A stretch of 64,000 nucleotides of DNA from positions 21,023,572 through 21,087,571 of the forward strand of contig JAKTNV010000001.1 of NCBI GenBank assembly GCA_022747635.1. The letters are read 5' to 3'. The DNA is from Hetaerina americana (Eukaryota; Arthropoda; Insecta; Odonata; Calopterygidae). Within the stretch, counting starts at the first letter, position 1. Each line of letters starts with the position of its first letter. Shown here in pieces: positions 12,125-23,080 of this stretch. The notes under the pieces were generated by a model. The model was not told the DNA's origin. It ran no database searches and worked only from the letters and a program-made list of their open reading frames with translations. Position numbers and translations under genes: made by a program.

Positions 12125-12900
12125 TTTCTACACAATCCACATCCGCGTAACACTCAAATGACACCAGCCATATATATGCATGAATAGCATTTGCTTAAAA
12201 GATGCATCGTCATCAGAATTTCGATCGTAAGATTGGATTACTGCAGCCCTCCATTCTTCCCTATTTACTGTTAATATCCTCACCCACTGATAGCTTCTCT
12301 GTTTGGCATCGTTCTTAATTTGTCCTATTTCTCCTTGGCTCTTGACCTTCTTCACTGTATCACCCCTTCAGTTTTCCCTTCTGTTACGATTCATTTATTT
12401 CAGAGTGCAAAAATCATTCGCCTTGATCAGGATTCGAACCCGGATGCATCGATGTTCTTTATAACTAATCTATTGCGTATGTTCAATCGATCTATAGTTT
12501 TTCTTAGCTGAAGAGTTTCTCTCCATATGGTCCTTTCCTCTTCTGTTCTTCTAAACCCCTCCTTTTATTGATTCTGACAGATTTTAAATTCTGCATTCTG
12601 ACCCAGTACCATGTTATAAGGGCTTCTTTATATTCTTCACAGATCCACTCTTCCAATTTTCCATGTTTCTGACCCGTAGATTTCCTAGCTCCACACGAAC
12701 GTTTTGGCGAAAGTTCCGCTACCTTTTTGTGACCTAAGACCCTTTGAACGTAGCAATTGCATCTTCTTCATGAAGGCCTCCTTGGCTTGAGCTATCCTTC
12801 GCTTGATGCCGGTCGAACTTCTTGTATTCGCACACACTTTACCCTTTACCTTAAAAAAACTAATTCCTCCAAAAAACATACATTCCACCTTAATCCCTTT
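12125..12900 (-). mobile_element. Degenerate LINE, second family (LINE-C), with SINE-like insertion
   Basis: Minus-strand fragments read RRIAQAKEAFMKKMQLL (12685-12888), like the RRRIxxAKxAF block of LINE ORFs. Further 3' is GQIKNDAKQRSYQWVRIL, WRAAVIQSYD (12128-12355), a LINE-type C-terminus. A tRNA-like B box sits between them at about 12430. Frames are broken. The 3' part recurs at 7590-7800. Confidence 0.55.
12418..12500 (-). mobile_element. tRNA-like remnant inside LINE debris
   Basis: The complement contains atccgggttcgaatcctgatc, a consensus B box, preceded by tctatt/agttat sequence with no clear A box. Probably a SINE head. Confidence 0.5.
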
Positions 12901-13070
12901 CTAAAATGTTCATGGGTGATGATCTCTTAACTGCCAAACCTAGGACTATTCCATACGATGATATATCAGCCTCATGTTGATAAGTTGCCATTTCGAACAG
13001 GACAGAGTGGTTGACTTTAAAGGTCGATATAATATAATTATGGTATATGGTGCTGGTGTTTCCGATATTA

Positions 13071-13325
13071 CAATAAGGACAAAATGGCTATATTGTAGAT
13101 TTGACAATATTACAGATTTGAAGATGCTGTTGACTTGAAGATATTTTCGACTAGACGCTATTGTCGGCTTAAGGGTATTGTTGACATGACGTTATTGCTG
13201 ATTAAACGATGATTTAGAATTGTCGATAATACCGAATTTACGATAATGTCGACGTTATGATATTGCCAAATCGGCCATATTGTTGACTGGATGATATAGT
13301 CGATGTGGGCGATGATTAAATTAAT
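13071..13325. repeat. Degenerate 17-bp minisatellite
   Basis: About 15 contiguous units in strict 17-bp register, loosely tgatattgtcgacttga. Examples: caatattacagatttga (13105), agatattttcgactaga (13139), gggtattgttgacatga (13173), cgataatgtcgacgtta (13241), ccatattgttgactgga (13275). Similar but out-of-register motifs (cgatat, tcgatgtgg) extend to about 13450. Confidence 0.85.
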
Positions 13326-14129
13326 GTCAGTATGAATGATATGAGCGACGTTTCTCGATATACCCACTCGATGTGGTCTATATTACTCCATATACCCGAA
13401 ACTATTGACATTTCTACGTTGTTTATCGCCTCTTCGATATTTATTCCATATCTTGGGTCCATATTGAAAATTGATAAGCTGGAAACCCCTAGTCGAAACT
13501 CCATGGCAGTTTCAAACCATCCAAGGAATAGAAGTCTAAACTCCCCCTTCTCCACAGATAGATCATATATTTTATGAAATGAGCGAGACGTGACGCCACA
13601 TCCCTACGAGGAACTGGTCATTATAGTTGATATAACGATCTGCTTTTTTACGAACCAATAGGTCGCCGATTGTACAAGGCCAACGTCTCGCGTGCCTAAG
13701 CCTGACTCTGCGGTTTGATGACATCATAGGCAGAAGACAGGTAAGGAAGAGGTTAGGGGACTTTAACCGGATACAAGTTTTTGTGCCAACTTTGTGTTCA
13801 AATGCATTGGCTCTGTATTTTTTGATGAAACCTTGATAAACGCGTCGTCACTACCCAGGAAATCGGTCCAAGAACGGCCTTGGTCCGAATGAGGGAAAAC
13901 ATAGAGAGAGACAGAGCTTAGATAGGAATAGAAATGGAAGATCACGAATAATCTGTGCTTAATCCAAATTCACTAGCTGGATCTTCCATTTTTTTGGTAG
14001 TAACAAACACCCCTTCTGTGCGAGTTTTCATTGTGATACGATACCAAGTGGGTGTCGAACGGAAAGGCCTTTGCAATCAGGTGCAGATATTAATGTCTAG
14101 TCTCTCATGAGAAGGAGTTATTTTAATTA
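13326..14129. other. Unassigned
   Basis: Decaying 17-bp-like motifs to about 13450, then nothing recognised. Confidence 0.55.
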
Positions 14130-14470
14130 GTTATTTTAGTACCCTGCAAGCCACCGCTAGGGTGTGTGGCAGGGGGTGAATACACACCAGACTAATTTTG
14201 ACCCGAACATGACCCTACCGCCGTCCGACAATGTTATTCTGATCCCTTATCGTTCTTGGGAAAAATGAAATCTTAAATCTATTTGGTCTGCACTTAATCT
14301 CTCTAATTTCATTAGCATGATCTGTTCCATCGCAATACGATGGAGGTAATGATACATTTTCAACATCGTTGCTAAGGAGACGTCCTTCCAGTTTATGGTA
14401 GAGATTCAATCTGTAATTTAACCTTCGCTCCGTGAGTGATTCCCAGCCGAGCTGCTCTAATTATTTTGGA
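14130..14470 (-). mobile_element. LINE-B 3' end with ORF C-terminus and terminal hairpin
   Basis: The minus frame 14215-14409 ends in REIKCRPNRFKISFFPRTIRDQNN, the SFFPRTIRDWN-type motif near the C-terminus of many non-LTR retrotransposon ORF2 proteins (the Trp is lost). Downstream on the same strand is a short 3' UTR and the hairpin sequence ccctgccacacaccctagcg...gcaggg at 14142-14180. A 5'-truncated, mutated copy. Confidence 0.75.
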
Positions 14471-14519
14471 TACGCTAATAAGTTCATCATTACAACGTTT
14501 TACAAATCTAGCTCCTAAA

Positions 14520-14760
14520 CGCTGGTTGTCCACTGGGCCACTCATCCCATATGGCTCAGGTTCGATTCCCGGGGATGCCTCAGGTTATCATTAGCTTCAC
14601 CCAAAAAAACTGTAATATTTCAGATACCAGGTGTTCCTGGAAAAACACGGGAGGCACTGTGGAAAGAACCGTATTTCCTTCTTTCTCTGTCAAGGCGTGA
14701 ATTTCGCTCGGTTTAGTATGAGATGAGACACCCCCCTCTAGCCTTCCAAAAATAAATCTT
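14520..14760 (+). mobile_element. tRNA-derived SINE
   Basis: actgggccactcatcccat then the B box caggttcgattcccgggg, followed by a body (ttatcattagcttcaccc, ataccaggtgttcctgg) of about 170 bp. A-box region weak. Different body from S1. Confidence 0.7.
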
Positions 14761-14934
14761 CGCGTTGATTACTGTGCCGGTTTCTCAGGAGTAATTTTCC
14801 TTCCCATTTCAAATTCTTGGTCTCACCTTAGCCTAATTCTAAAGGCCGGTTGACAATGAACGTGGGATGTTAACGCCAGAAATTAACTTAATAAATTTTT
14901 GAAGTTAAGGACGTGGGTGAGAATGGAACCGTTC

Positions 14935-15006
14935 ACATCTACATCCACAAAATACCCAGCAAACCGTCGCAAAGGGCGTGTTGCGGGAAGTGTAAGGTCA
15001 CCGACC
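14935..15006 (-). mobile_element. LINE-B-type 3' terminus, reverse copy
   Basis: Complement reads ggtgaccttacacttcccgc, caacacgccctttgcgacgg, tttgctgggtat, then ttgtggatgtagat. A decayed subfamily-A terminus in the minus orientation. Confidence 0.75.
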
Positions 15007-15731
15007 AAGGCATGGACACTCCCAATCATGTGACCACTATAAATATATTAGTTTGATCGTGTACTCGAAAAACATTAACTACACACCTTTGAAAAATTTT
15101 ACGTTTCGCCAAAGATGGCTGGCTCATCGTCTTCTCTTTATGTCCGAGTCGCTAAGTTACTCAATCACGTGCGAGAACGAGTTCTACATTTCTCCAATCG
15201 CGTGCAATAATGTCTGACACTCCAATCCTCGCATCGACGCGCATATCGATGTTTCTTTGGCCGGAGGTGAATCAGTGGATGTCGCACAATTAAACGAAAA
15301 TTGCAAGATTTACACGCAATCCATTTCAACCCAAATATTTATCATTCCTAGGTATGACACAAAAATCAATGGCGGTGTATTTTCAAACGTCCCGCATATC
15401 AAAACCGCTGAATCGAACATTAAACACTGATTTCCATCTCCCAAAATGACGGGATGGTTGAACCATGGAACGTCAATAAAGTCGAAATCCTTTCCTTAAA
15501 TAATAGGCTAATTTTGAGGAAATTGAACGAATGGAATTCAACTATGGACCAATATTTCGATGGAACCCTGGAGCTAGGCTTATAAAAAGAAGTTAAGTTG
15601 AACATATGTTTTCTCGATTGTTTTTCCCTTTTTTAAATCAGACGGAGTGACTCGTCTCGCATTACCTGCTAACAAGTACGTAGGATTTTACATTGAAATA
15701 TCGATTAATCGAAACATTCAAAATAAAGTTG
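15007..15731. other. Unassigned
   Basis: Nothing recognised. Confidence 0.6.
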
Positions 15732-16034
15732 TGTACTGGGGTGCGAAAGTAGCTACCTGACCCAATTCAAGCCAATTATTACATGTCTAGGGATATCACA
15801 CGCGTTTTGGCGAAGGCATTGGGAATTTAGAAGCCCTAGGGTGTACTAATACGTATAACACACAATCCCCGAAGACGCCTTCCAGGGCGCGTACCAGTCA
15901 TTGCAGATACGCTGGAAAAAATGCTTAGAAGCCCAAGGACAGTACTTTGAAGAATTTTAAGTGTTTGTTCAAATATTTTCAATAAATTACTTTTTTAAAA
16001 ATAATTACATTATTTTTAGGACGCACCCTGTAGA
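15732..16034 (+). mobile_element. Mariner-family relic with transposase C-terminus
   Basis: The frame 15868-15960 reads EDAFQGAYQSLQIRWKK then CLEAQGQYFEEF and stop. This is the conserved C-terminal pattern of mariner transposases (aromatic, RWxKC, aqGxYFE). It is followed about 75 bp later by taggacgcaccctgta, which looks like a terminal inverted repeat. A possible partner, actggggtgcgaaag, lies near 15736, which would make this a roughly 300-bp deletion derivative. The left boundary is uncertain. Confidence 0.7.
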
Positions 16035-17682
16035 AGAGAGACAACCATTAATTGCTCACCAATACTCTATTACTTTACCAGGGTGTAAGTATTTGTAAAT
16101 ATTCGCGTTTTCACCTCTTGATTTCAATTTCGAGGGAAATCGTACTATAATTTAGGATATGCAACTTTGTTTCACTATTAATACATACTAAGACTGTTCG
16201 AAAATATGTCTCGTACATTTATTTGTGAGTTTACGCAACATCTTAATTTCTTTGAAAAAGACTTGGATGCCTCCATACTTTTGGGAAACGTCTGGGACTG
16301 CACGAAATGGATTAAGATAATGGAAGAGAACACATCTACGTATGCATCACTGCGAGTGGAATGACAAACACTTAAGCAAGGTTAAAAGTGAGACGTAGCG
16401 CAGTGAAAGTTCACCTCGATCGGTAGCCGTGAAGTGAACTTAAGTCTGAAAGAAAATTCAAAGCGGGCGAAGTGGAAGAGACATTATCAGCTGCGTTGGG
16501 CAATCATGGACTATAACGAGGACTGCTTTAAAATGCCAAACAAACCGTATAATTAGAGGCGATTACGCTTAAAAATTGTCACATAGAATATAATAGAGAC
16601 ATGTTAAGGCGTCTTTAAGTTGATGTATTCCTTACATCAATACCTTACCTTAAATCACCTTGATCCATTTTCATCGCACGCTGTCGCTTTAGGAATAATG
16701 CATGCACAAAATAAACTATCAGCTAAATCATATACCCTTGAGGCATACGTGAATAAGTTGCCATAATGTTAGCTTGTGAAATATTTTTCTTCCAAATGCG
16801 CCCGGAACTAATTGTGCATATACGTCAGAAGCCTAAGTTACCTAAACAACTAAGAATTCTTCATCTCTTGTTTACACTACGAGATTACGAAGAGCTCTCC
16901 TCGTCTTATCTTCTGTCAGACGTAATAGTATGTGCGTTTTTAAAAAGTTTTCTTTGAAATCTCGAAGAGCCTCCCAAAGTCACTTTAAGGCCTTCAAGCG
17001 CCAAGGTTTCTCAAAATTCGTATCTACCGTGGAAAAAAATAAAGTTTGCATTCGTAAATAAGTCGGATAACTCCATGTTTACATAATAATTTTCACCATA
17101 ATCTTTCTTGGCTTCCCCAGTTACTAAGCATAAACACAACAAGTTTCATTTCGTTCAAATTTCGTAGTCAAGGTCATGTGCCCTTGCTCGAAATCTTAAA
17201 GCAATACTTGAGACGATTGGGAAACTAACTATAACTACACCGCGAAAAGAATTGCTGGAATTGGCAGGGAATAGAGCAGGAACTGACTGACCTAGTTCCT
17301 GGGTCGTGAAACTTAACCATGGAGTATAGAAATGGCCGCCAGTCAACAATACCCGAAGTTGTGACGTCAGAAACCTCGATTATTTCTAATGCTTACGTAT
17401 TAAATTCAGAATTATTCGAAATTTGGTAGAACAGATTTTTTTTCCTTCGTTATCGACAACTTCAATTCCTCCCGGAATGTCCTCTCTCTCTCTCTCCGAG
17501 TCCAAAATTGATTCACGATCAGGTCATTTGTTTTTTTTCAGGGTGAATATCAGCACATTACGACTAGGTAATCAAATAACACCATATTACTCACCAATAA
17601 GCACGCTGCTCTTTTTGGCAAATATCTCAACATAATAAAGAGGCGTTTTACTCCTAAACCTTCTCTTCGGAATTCTACATCT
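16035..17682. other. Unassigned AT-rich DNA
   Basis: Short frames only. An isolated TGACGTCA lies at 17362-17369. Confidence 0.6.
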
Positions 17683-18255
17683 CCCTGATACCCTACGATA
17701 CAAACCACCGTCAGGGTATGTGGCACGGGGTGATTAAACACCAGGAGTGCAAACATAAAAAAATCAGTTTTTCTTATTTGCTTTTTACAGTACAAATACG
17801 ACTTATTTCAAATTATTTTCTAAAAATAACTTAAGTTACATCACTCACTATGTGAGATACACATCCCTACGCATAACAAACGACCTGCTGGTATTAAAAA
17901 GGACAAGAAACTAAGTTTAGGGGAAAAAAATGACGACCTACTTAGAAAGGAAAATACTTTTTTCGCCTTGCGCGTTCGGATACTGTTATCCTGATCTCTT
18001 ATCGTTTGTGGGAAAAATGACATTCTAAATCTACGTGCATCTGTTCTACACTTTATCTGGCTAATATTAAACATTATTTTCATGATCTCTACTAATTCAT
18101 TACGATGGAGATAACCGTACATTTTCGGCATTACCGCTAAAGTGACCTACTTCCAATTCACGCAAGAGATTTAATCTGTAATCAAACCTCAGTTCCGTGA
18201 GTTATTACCAACCTAGTTTCTCTAATACTCCAGATAAGCTGCTATCTTCATCACA
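17683..18255 (-). mobile_element. LINE-B 3' end, second copy
   Basis: The minus frame 17841-18131 reads MFNISQIKCRTDARRFRM then SFFPQTIRDQDNS, homologous to the copy at 14215-14409. The flanks agree block by block (gttatcctgatctcttatcg; gatttaatctgtaat). A decayed terminal hairpin is at 17690-17735. About 140 bp of unrelated AT-rich sequence separates the ORF from the hairpin. Confidence 0.75.
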
Positions 18256-19573
18256 CAACAAATATTTGTAAATATACATAAACTACACTACATTCTTGAG
18301 AAGGAATCAGATTTTTTTCCGATCAGTATTCTTAAAAGAAAATGTAATAACTTTCCGTGCATACATGATATGGCAACTATGTACTAGGCTTCTACTACAC
18401 ATAGACCATATTAAACCTCAATAATCAACTAAACAAAGTTGTTCGGCTGTATGTTGTATGTTTTTGTTGTAAAATTGTTGTATAGAACAATGAAATATAC
18501 AACACTGTTTTGGGATAATTCTGATGGAACCGTCCTACGATGGGAATTCTTTCAACTTTCATCTAATGACTTCTCTAATTCCCTGCAGTTTCCCCACTGA
18601 TTATTAGTGGAGAACTAGGCGTATTTGTATTCTAATCATGACAATTTAACAAGGAATCCCAGGGCGGGATTGAAAAATCATGAATTTTGGGTTATGGAGG
18701 ATGGCGCCCTGGCTAACCGGGTCAATCGCTTTCTGGCCCCTAAAGTCAAGCCCATATCCATTCGCTTGGAATCGTAAAACGATTTATATTCATTTATCCT
18801 TCACCAAACGGAGATGATAGCTTAGTTGGAACTCAGTTGAAGAATTTTCCGAAAACCACTTAAATTTATAAAAAAAAAGCATCGCAAAAATTAGTGACGA
18901 AGTTCCCGTCAAAGATCACTTTTAGATTATGAAAAGCGTCCCAAAATACCCCTCCCCAAGTTTTCCCCTGACGTAATTGCATGACGCAACAATTGAGAAG
19001 CCAATTAAATTGAATGGAATGCCACGAGCATAGATCCGCGAAGAAATATCACTTTAAAGACATGAGTCAGAGATGTCTCCTGGTCCCAATTCGACGTTCC
19101 AACTTGCGAATGGGTAGGCAGCAGTCTATCCTCAGGTCAAACGAACGAGATCCGATGTCAGTCACATCGTTTAAGGAGGAGAGGAGAATTTTTGTGAAGT
19201 AGGATTTCAAGAAGGGAGAAGAAAAACGGCTTTGGCGATATTCTACTACAAATGTAAGGCGCTGGGTCTCATGGGATCCATTCGACGGTGAAAGTGCTTA
19301 CTCTATTTCAAGCACTACACACAAGCAGAATTTGCGATTCCTGCTAAAATCCTGTCCTCATTGGTGTGATAGAAAGAGTTTCGTCATGGGGAGCCAATAA
19401 AAATCACGCATTGGTACCTTAACATAGAAACTAACACCAGCACCTTGTCCAATAAATCTAGGTACCTACCCATATCTCGGTAATGGTATCTGCAGCATGA
19501 ATCCCAGATTCCGATACCTCGATTACAGACATTCTCGGTACCTAGGTACAGCTTTGGGTACCAAGCCCTGTTA
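18256..19573. other. Unassigned AT-rich DNA
   Basis: Nothing recognised. Confidence 0.6.
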
Positions 19574-19650
<77 letters not shown>

Positions 19651-19654
19651 TTAT
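19574..19654. repeat. (TA)n at the 5' joint of a LINE-A fragment
   Basis: TA tract with one taaata interruption, directly before LINE-A. Confidence 0.95.
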
Positions 19655-20098
19655 TTATATGGAGCGTACGGCGCGGAAACGTGGCCATTGAAGCAGGAGG
19701 ATAGACGTAGACTGGAGGCTTTTGAAATGTGGGTGTGGAGAAGAATGGAGAAGGTGAAATGGATAGAGAAGAAAACAAATGAGGAAGTACTTGGTATGGT
19801 GGGTGAAGAGAGGGGTTTGTTCGGAGAAATCCTATGGAGGCAGGAAAAGTGGATGAAGGGGGTATTGACCGGCAGTGGGATGTTGAAGACTGTAATTGAG
19901 GGGAGAATGTTGGGCAAAAGAGGAAAGGGAAGGAAGAGGATGGGGATGTTGGACGGGATGACGGGAGGAAGAAAGTACTTAGAGCTGAAGAGGGACCTGA
20001 TGTAGAGTAGTATGTTGTGTTTTGCTAGGGGTCACAAATTATTTTACTTAGTAATTATGTCCATCCAAAAAACCTACCCTAGCCGGTAGATTACCTTA
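19655..20098 (+). mobile_element. LINE-A 3' fragment
   Basis: Begins at ggagcgtacggcgcggaaacg after a (TA)n tract and matches LINE-A from YGAETWSL to the C-terminus (frame 19688-20005) and the 3' UTR ending ccggtagattacctta. The ORF is open through the fragment, with F for L and T for K substitutions. Confidence 0.95.
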
Positions 20099-20558
20099 TT
20101 ATGAACCCAGTCTCATTATTTAATTTACCGACCTCGTCCATATATCTCGCTGAGTGATTTTGATGACAGTGTGCGACACGTTTTGTGGTAAATAGGTTCA
20201 ATTACTTTGCAAAGTTGGATAGTATACAGCCCTTAGATACGCGTGCGGAACGTCGAATCTAAAAATAAACTCGTGTACCCTCCGCAAGTACTCGCGTGTG
20301 AGTCATTACCCAATTATGAGAGAGACACTCGTTTAAGACATGCCAAAGTGATGACCACTCCATGTGCCGGGCTCGTGGCTGTCTTGAAGGGCGTTCCCTC
20401 GACAATTACCGACTGGGGCACTCCATGAAATAACTCCGAATGAGAATCAACCTCATATTCGATCAATTCTGCGAGTTTAACTACCCCGTTAAGGTCCGAA
20501 TGTTTGGAGACAGCTGTATAAGATATCTAAAAATCCCTCAAAAATTTAGATATGAGGG
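20099..20558. other. Unassigned; may include PLE 5' UTR
   Basis: Lies between the LINE-A 3' end and the first PLE coding similarity; the PLE left end is probably within it. Confidence 0.5.
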
Positions 20559-20940
20559 GTGGCACGGCAGAATTTTTATACTAATAATTTTGGCTTACAT
20601 AAATTCAAGCCGGCTTCTGCCCAAGAACCCAATCCCCTCCCCCCAAATCATCCAATTGAAATTTTTATAAACCTTCTTCTGTCCAGAATTTCCAACCCGT
20701 CTTTCCTCAAGACCCAAAATCCTCGACCCAACCTGTCTCCAACCGAATCCACAGAACTAAAAAGGCTAATTAAGGATCCTATATCATCATTACTTCCGCG
20801 GACAAAGGTTCAACGGTTGTTGTCTTAAATAGATCAGATTACATAACGGAGGTTGACAGACAACTCTCGGATACGTGCGCATACCGGCAAATCCCCGAAG
20901 ACCCAAACCCCGCACTTCAGAAGGAACTTATTGAATTTCT
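20559..20940 (+). pseudogene. PLE family 1, N-terminal part of the RT polyprotein, frameshifted
   Basis: NFYTNNFGLHKFKPA and LSPTESTELKRLIKDP resemble the region ahead of PLE reverse transcriptases. The frame then shifts: the expected SADKGSTVVVLNRSDY is readable from about 20795 in another frame. It joins the RT frame before 20942. Confidence 0.7.
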
Positions 20941-20941
20941 C

Positions 20942-21769
20942 GTGTCCAACGGGCCAAATGAGGGTCTATCTCCTTCAGACCTGGACCTCCTCTCCCCTCC
21001 CCACCCACGCACCCCTCATTTCTATATACTTCCAAAGATTCACAAGCCTAGGAATCCCGGTCGTCCGATTTTATCCTCCCGCCACTCCCCAACTGAAAGA
21101 ATCTCTGCATTTGTAGACCACTATCTCCAACCGATAGTCCATTCCCTACCGTCACACAAAAAAGATTCTTACCATTTCCTGGAAAGGCTAAAATCAACCT
21201 CCCTCCCTCCAGATACCGAGATTATTATGGCCACTATAGATGCAAAATCCCTATACACATCGATTCCCCACTCAGAAGGTCTCTCCGCTCTCAAACATTA
21301 CCTCTCCCAACGCCCTGAGCCACACATACCCAGGACAGATTTTCTCCTCTGTCTTTCCGAGTTCATCCTCACCCGCAACTCCTTTTCCTTTAACGATAAA
21401 TTCTTCTTACAAATCAAGGGCTGTGCCATGGGTAGCAGGTTCAGCCCTTCCTATGCAAACCTCTTTCTTGGTCCCGCAGAGAAGAAATTCCTGTCAAAAC
21501 AACCACTGGAACCTCTATTGTGGCTTAGATACATCGATGATATCTTCCTCCTCTGGCCACATGGTACCGATTCTCTGCAAGCTTTCATTTCCGACCTCAA
21601 TGCTTCGTCCTCTGTCTCCTTCAGTTCTACAGTTTCTTCCTCCCAAATCACCTTCCTGGATGTAAATGTAACTTTAAGAAACCAAACATTTCACACCTCT
21701 GTACATATTAAACCCACAAACAAACAGCAATACTTACACCACAATAGTTGCCACCCATATCACACATAA
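20942..21769 (+). CDS. PLE family 1 reverse transcriptase (partial)
   Basis: 275 residues open. PLE-type RT motifs in order are FYILPKIHKPRNPGRPI, MATIDAKSLYTSIPH (motif A Asp), IKGCAMGSRFSPSYANLFL (motif B), LRYIDDIFLLW (motif C catalytic DD at about 21531-21554) and ITFLDVNVTL. The real product would begin upstream; the ATG at 20942 is internal. A stop and frameshift at about 21770 separate it from the endonuclease. Catalytic residues look intact. Confidence 0.9.
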   Translation: MSNGPNEGLSPSDLDLLSPPHPRTPHFYILPKIHKPRNPGRPILSSRHSPTERISAFVDHYLQPIVHSLPSHKKDSYHFLERLKSTSLPPDTEIIMATIDAKSLYTSIPHSEGLSALKHYLSQRPEPHIPRTDFLLCLSEFILTRNSFSFNDKFFLQIKGCAMGSRFSPSYANLFLGPAEKKFLSKQPLEPLLWLRYIDDIFLLWPHGTDSLQAFISDLNASSSVSFSSTVSSSQITFLDVNVTLRNQTFHTSVHIKPTNKQQYLHHNSCHPYHT

Positions 21770-21936
21770 CGCTCCATTCCTTACTCCCTATCCATAAGAG
21801 GACACAGAATTTGCAAAGACCCTGATTCCCTTGATAATTTCCTTTCAAGTCTACACTGTTCCCTCCTCAAACGAGGTTATCCCTCCTGAACAAATGAATC
21901 CGAAAACATGCGTACACTCCCAAACCTTCCTCCACC

Positions 21937-22584
21937 GTGGAACCCCACCCTCTCTCAATTTGCACAACATACTTCCCGGGCTTAGAATCTCTACGATCAA
22001 TCCTAAAAGACCTCTACCCTATACTAAAAAATCATAATGCCACCGCCAACCTTTTTCCCAAATGCCCCTCAGTTACTTTCAAACGCCCCGCCAACCTATC
22101 CGATCTCCTCAAATCAACCAATCCACTCCTTAAATCCCCAACCCGTCCTAAAACCACTCCCACGCCATGCAATAAACCCAGATGCAAAACATGCCCTATT
22201 TTCAAAACCAAAATCCCATCCCTCTCCCACCCGCTTTTTAACTCTCTCCCACCAATTCCCTCCTCTACTTGCACATCTAGCAATGTAGTGTACCTTCTGA
22301 AGTGCCAACTTTGCCCTGCCTATTATATTGGGCAGTGCACCACACCCCTCAATATCAGAATCAACAACCACCGAGCCTCATGCAAAAACTCTTCCTTAAT
22401 TGATATGCTCCCTATCCCCAAACACGCCTCCGAACACAACACTCCCTTTGATAAATGCTATAGTGTATCCATCATAGCATCCCTCCCACCCTCTGATCCT
22501 CCACTGAAACTGAAAACATTAGAGCAATCCTTCATCTGGCTCTTGGAGTCCTGGAATTGGCCAGGATTCAATATTAGGCATTAA
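21937..22584 (+). CDS. PLE family 1 GIY-YIG endonuclease domain (partial)
   Basis: Pro-rich linker, then CNKPRCKTCPIF (the Cys-rich segment preceding the nuclease in PLEs). Next is NVVYLLKCQLCPAYYIGQC, the GIY-YIG pair in its VYLL/YYIGQ form, then LNIRINNHRAS with the catalytic Arg, and a Cys/His-containing C-terminus ending FNIRH. It nicks target DNA to prime reverse transcription. Separated from the RT by frameshifts. Confidence 0.9.
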   Translation: MEPHPLSICTTYFPGLESLRSILKDLYPILKNHNATANLFPKCPSVTFKRPANLSDLLKSTNPLLKSPTRPKTTPTPCNKPRCKTCPIFKTKIPSLSHPLFNSLPPIPSSTCTSSNVVYLLKCQLCPAYYIGQCTTPLNIRINNHRASCKNSSLIDMLPIPKHASEHNTPFDKCYSVSIIASLPPSDPPLKLKTLEQSFIWLLESWNWPGFNIRH

Positions 22585-22900
22585 TTACACTGATCCAATT
22601 ATATTTTCATCCCTCTTCCACCCCCATCACCTTCTACATTTTCCCCACCCTTCTAATGCTGCCCCTCCAAACCCGTTCCTTCGGAATTATCTCCCCACCT
22701 TCCCCTTCCATCCATCGCTCCAGCCCTCGTATTCCCTTCAGAACTGTCCCTCTCTTCCTTGATAAAGGTGGTCACGACCACCGAAAATTCGAAAAATAGT
22801 GAGTCTCTTTTTCTTTTGTGTGTTTCTGTGTTTTTGTCTGTGTCCACTAGTGCTAAGTGTTATACATTATTATTCACGTCTGTGAGACTTTCAAAAAGTG

Positions 22901-22902
<2 letters not shown>

Positions 22903-22956
<54 letters not shown>

Positions 22957-22979
22957 TCATATATATATACACACACACA

Positions 22980-23050
<71 letters not shown>

Positions 23051-23080
23051 TCATATATATATATATATATATATACACAT
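22903..23080. repeat. (TA)n between PLE family 1 and LINE-A
   Basis: TA tract with (CA)n and tacattca islands; the PLE 3' end and the LINE 5' truncation both lie in it. Confidence 0.95.

Larger units (their letters stand above)
20559..22905 (+). mobile_element. Penelope-like element, family 1, most complete copy
   Basis: A PLE with N-terminal region (20559-20828), reverse transcriptase (20942-21769), linker with frameshifts, GIY-YIG endonuclease (21937-22584) and a terminal repeat (about 22740-22905). It runs into a (TA)n tract. PLEs transpose through RT coupled to a GIY-YIG nuclease rather than the LINE endonuclease. The left end is not defined. Several frameshifts make it non-functional. 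Confidence 0.95.

Noticed and set aside
13071..13325. CRISPR-like array
   Set aside because: The 17-bp units are contiguous, degenerate and lack spacers; the genome is eukaryotic.
17362..17369. Isolated TGACGTCA sites here and at 29962 as CRE elements
   Set aside because: An 8-bp palindrome is expected by chance about once per 65 kb; without context these two are not supported.
22032..22371. Minus-strand frames opposite the PLE endonuclease
   Set aside because: Antisense shadows with no motifs; the plus frame has clear GIY-YIG features.
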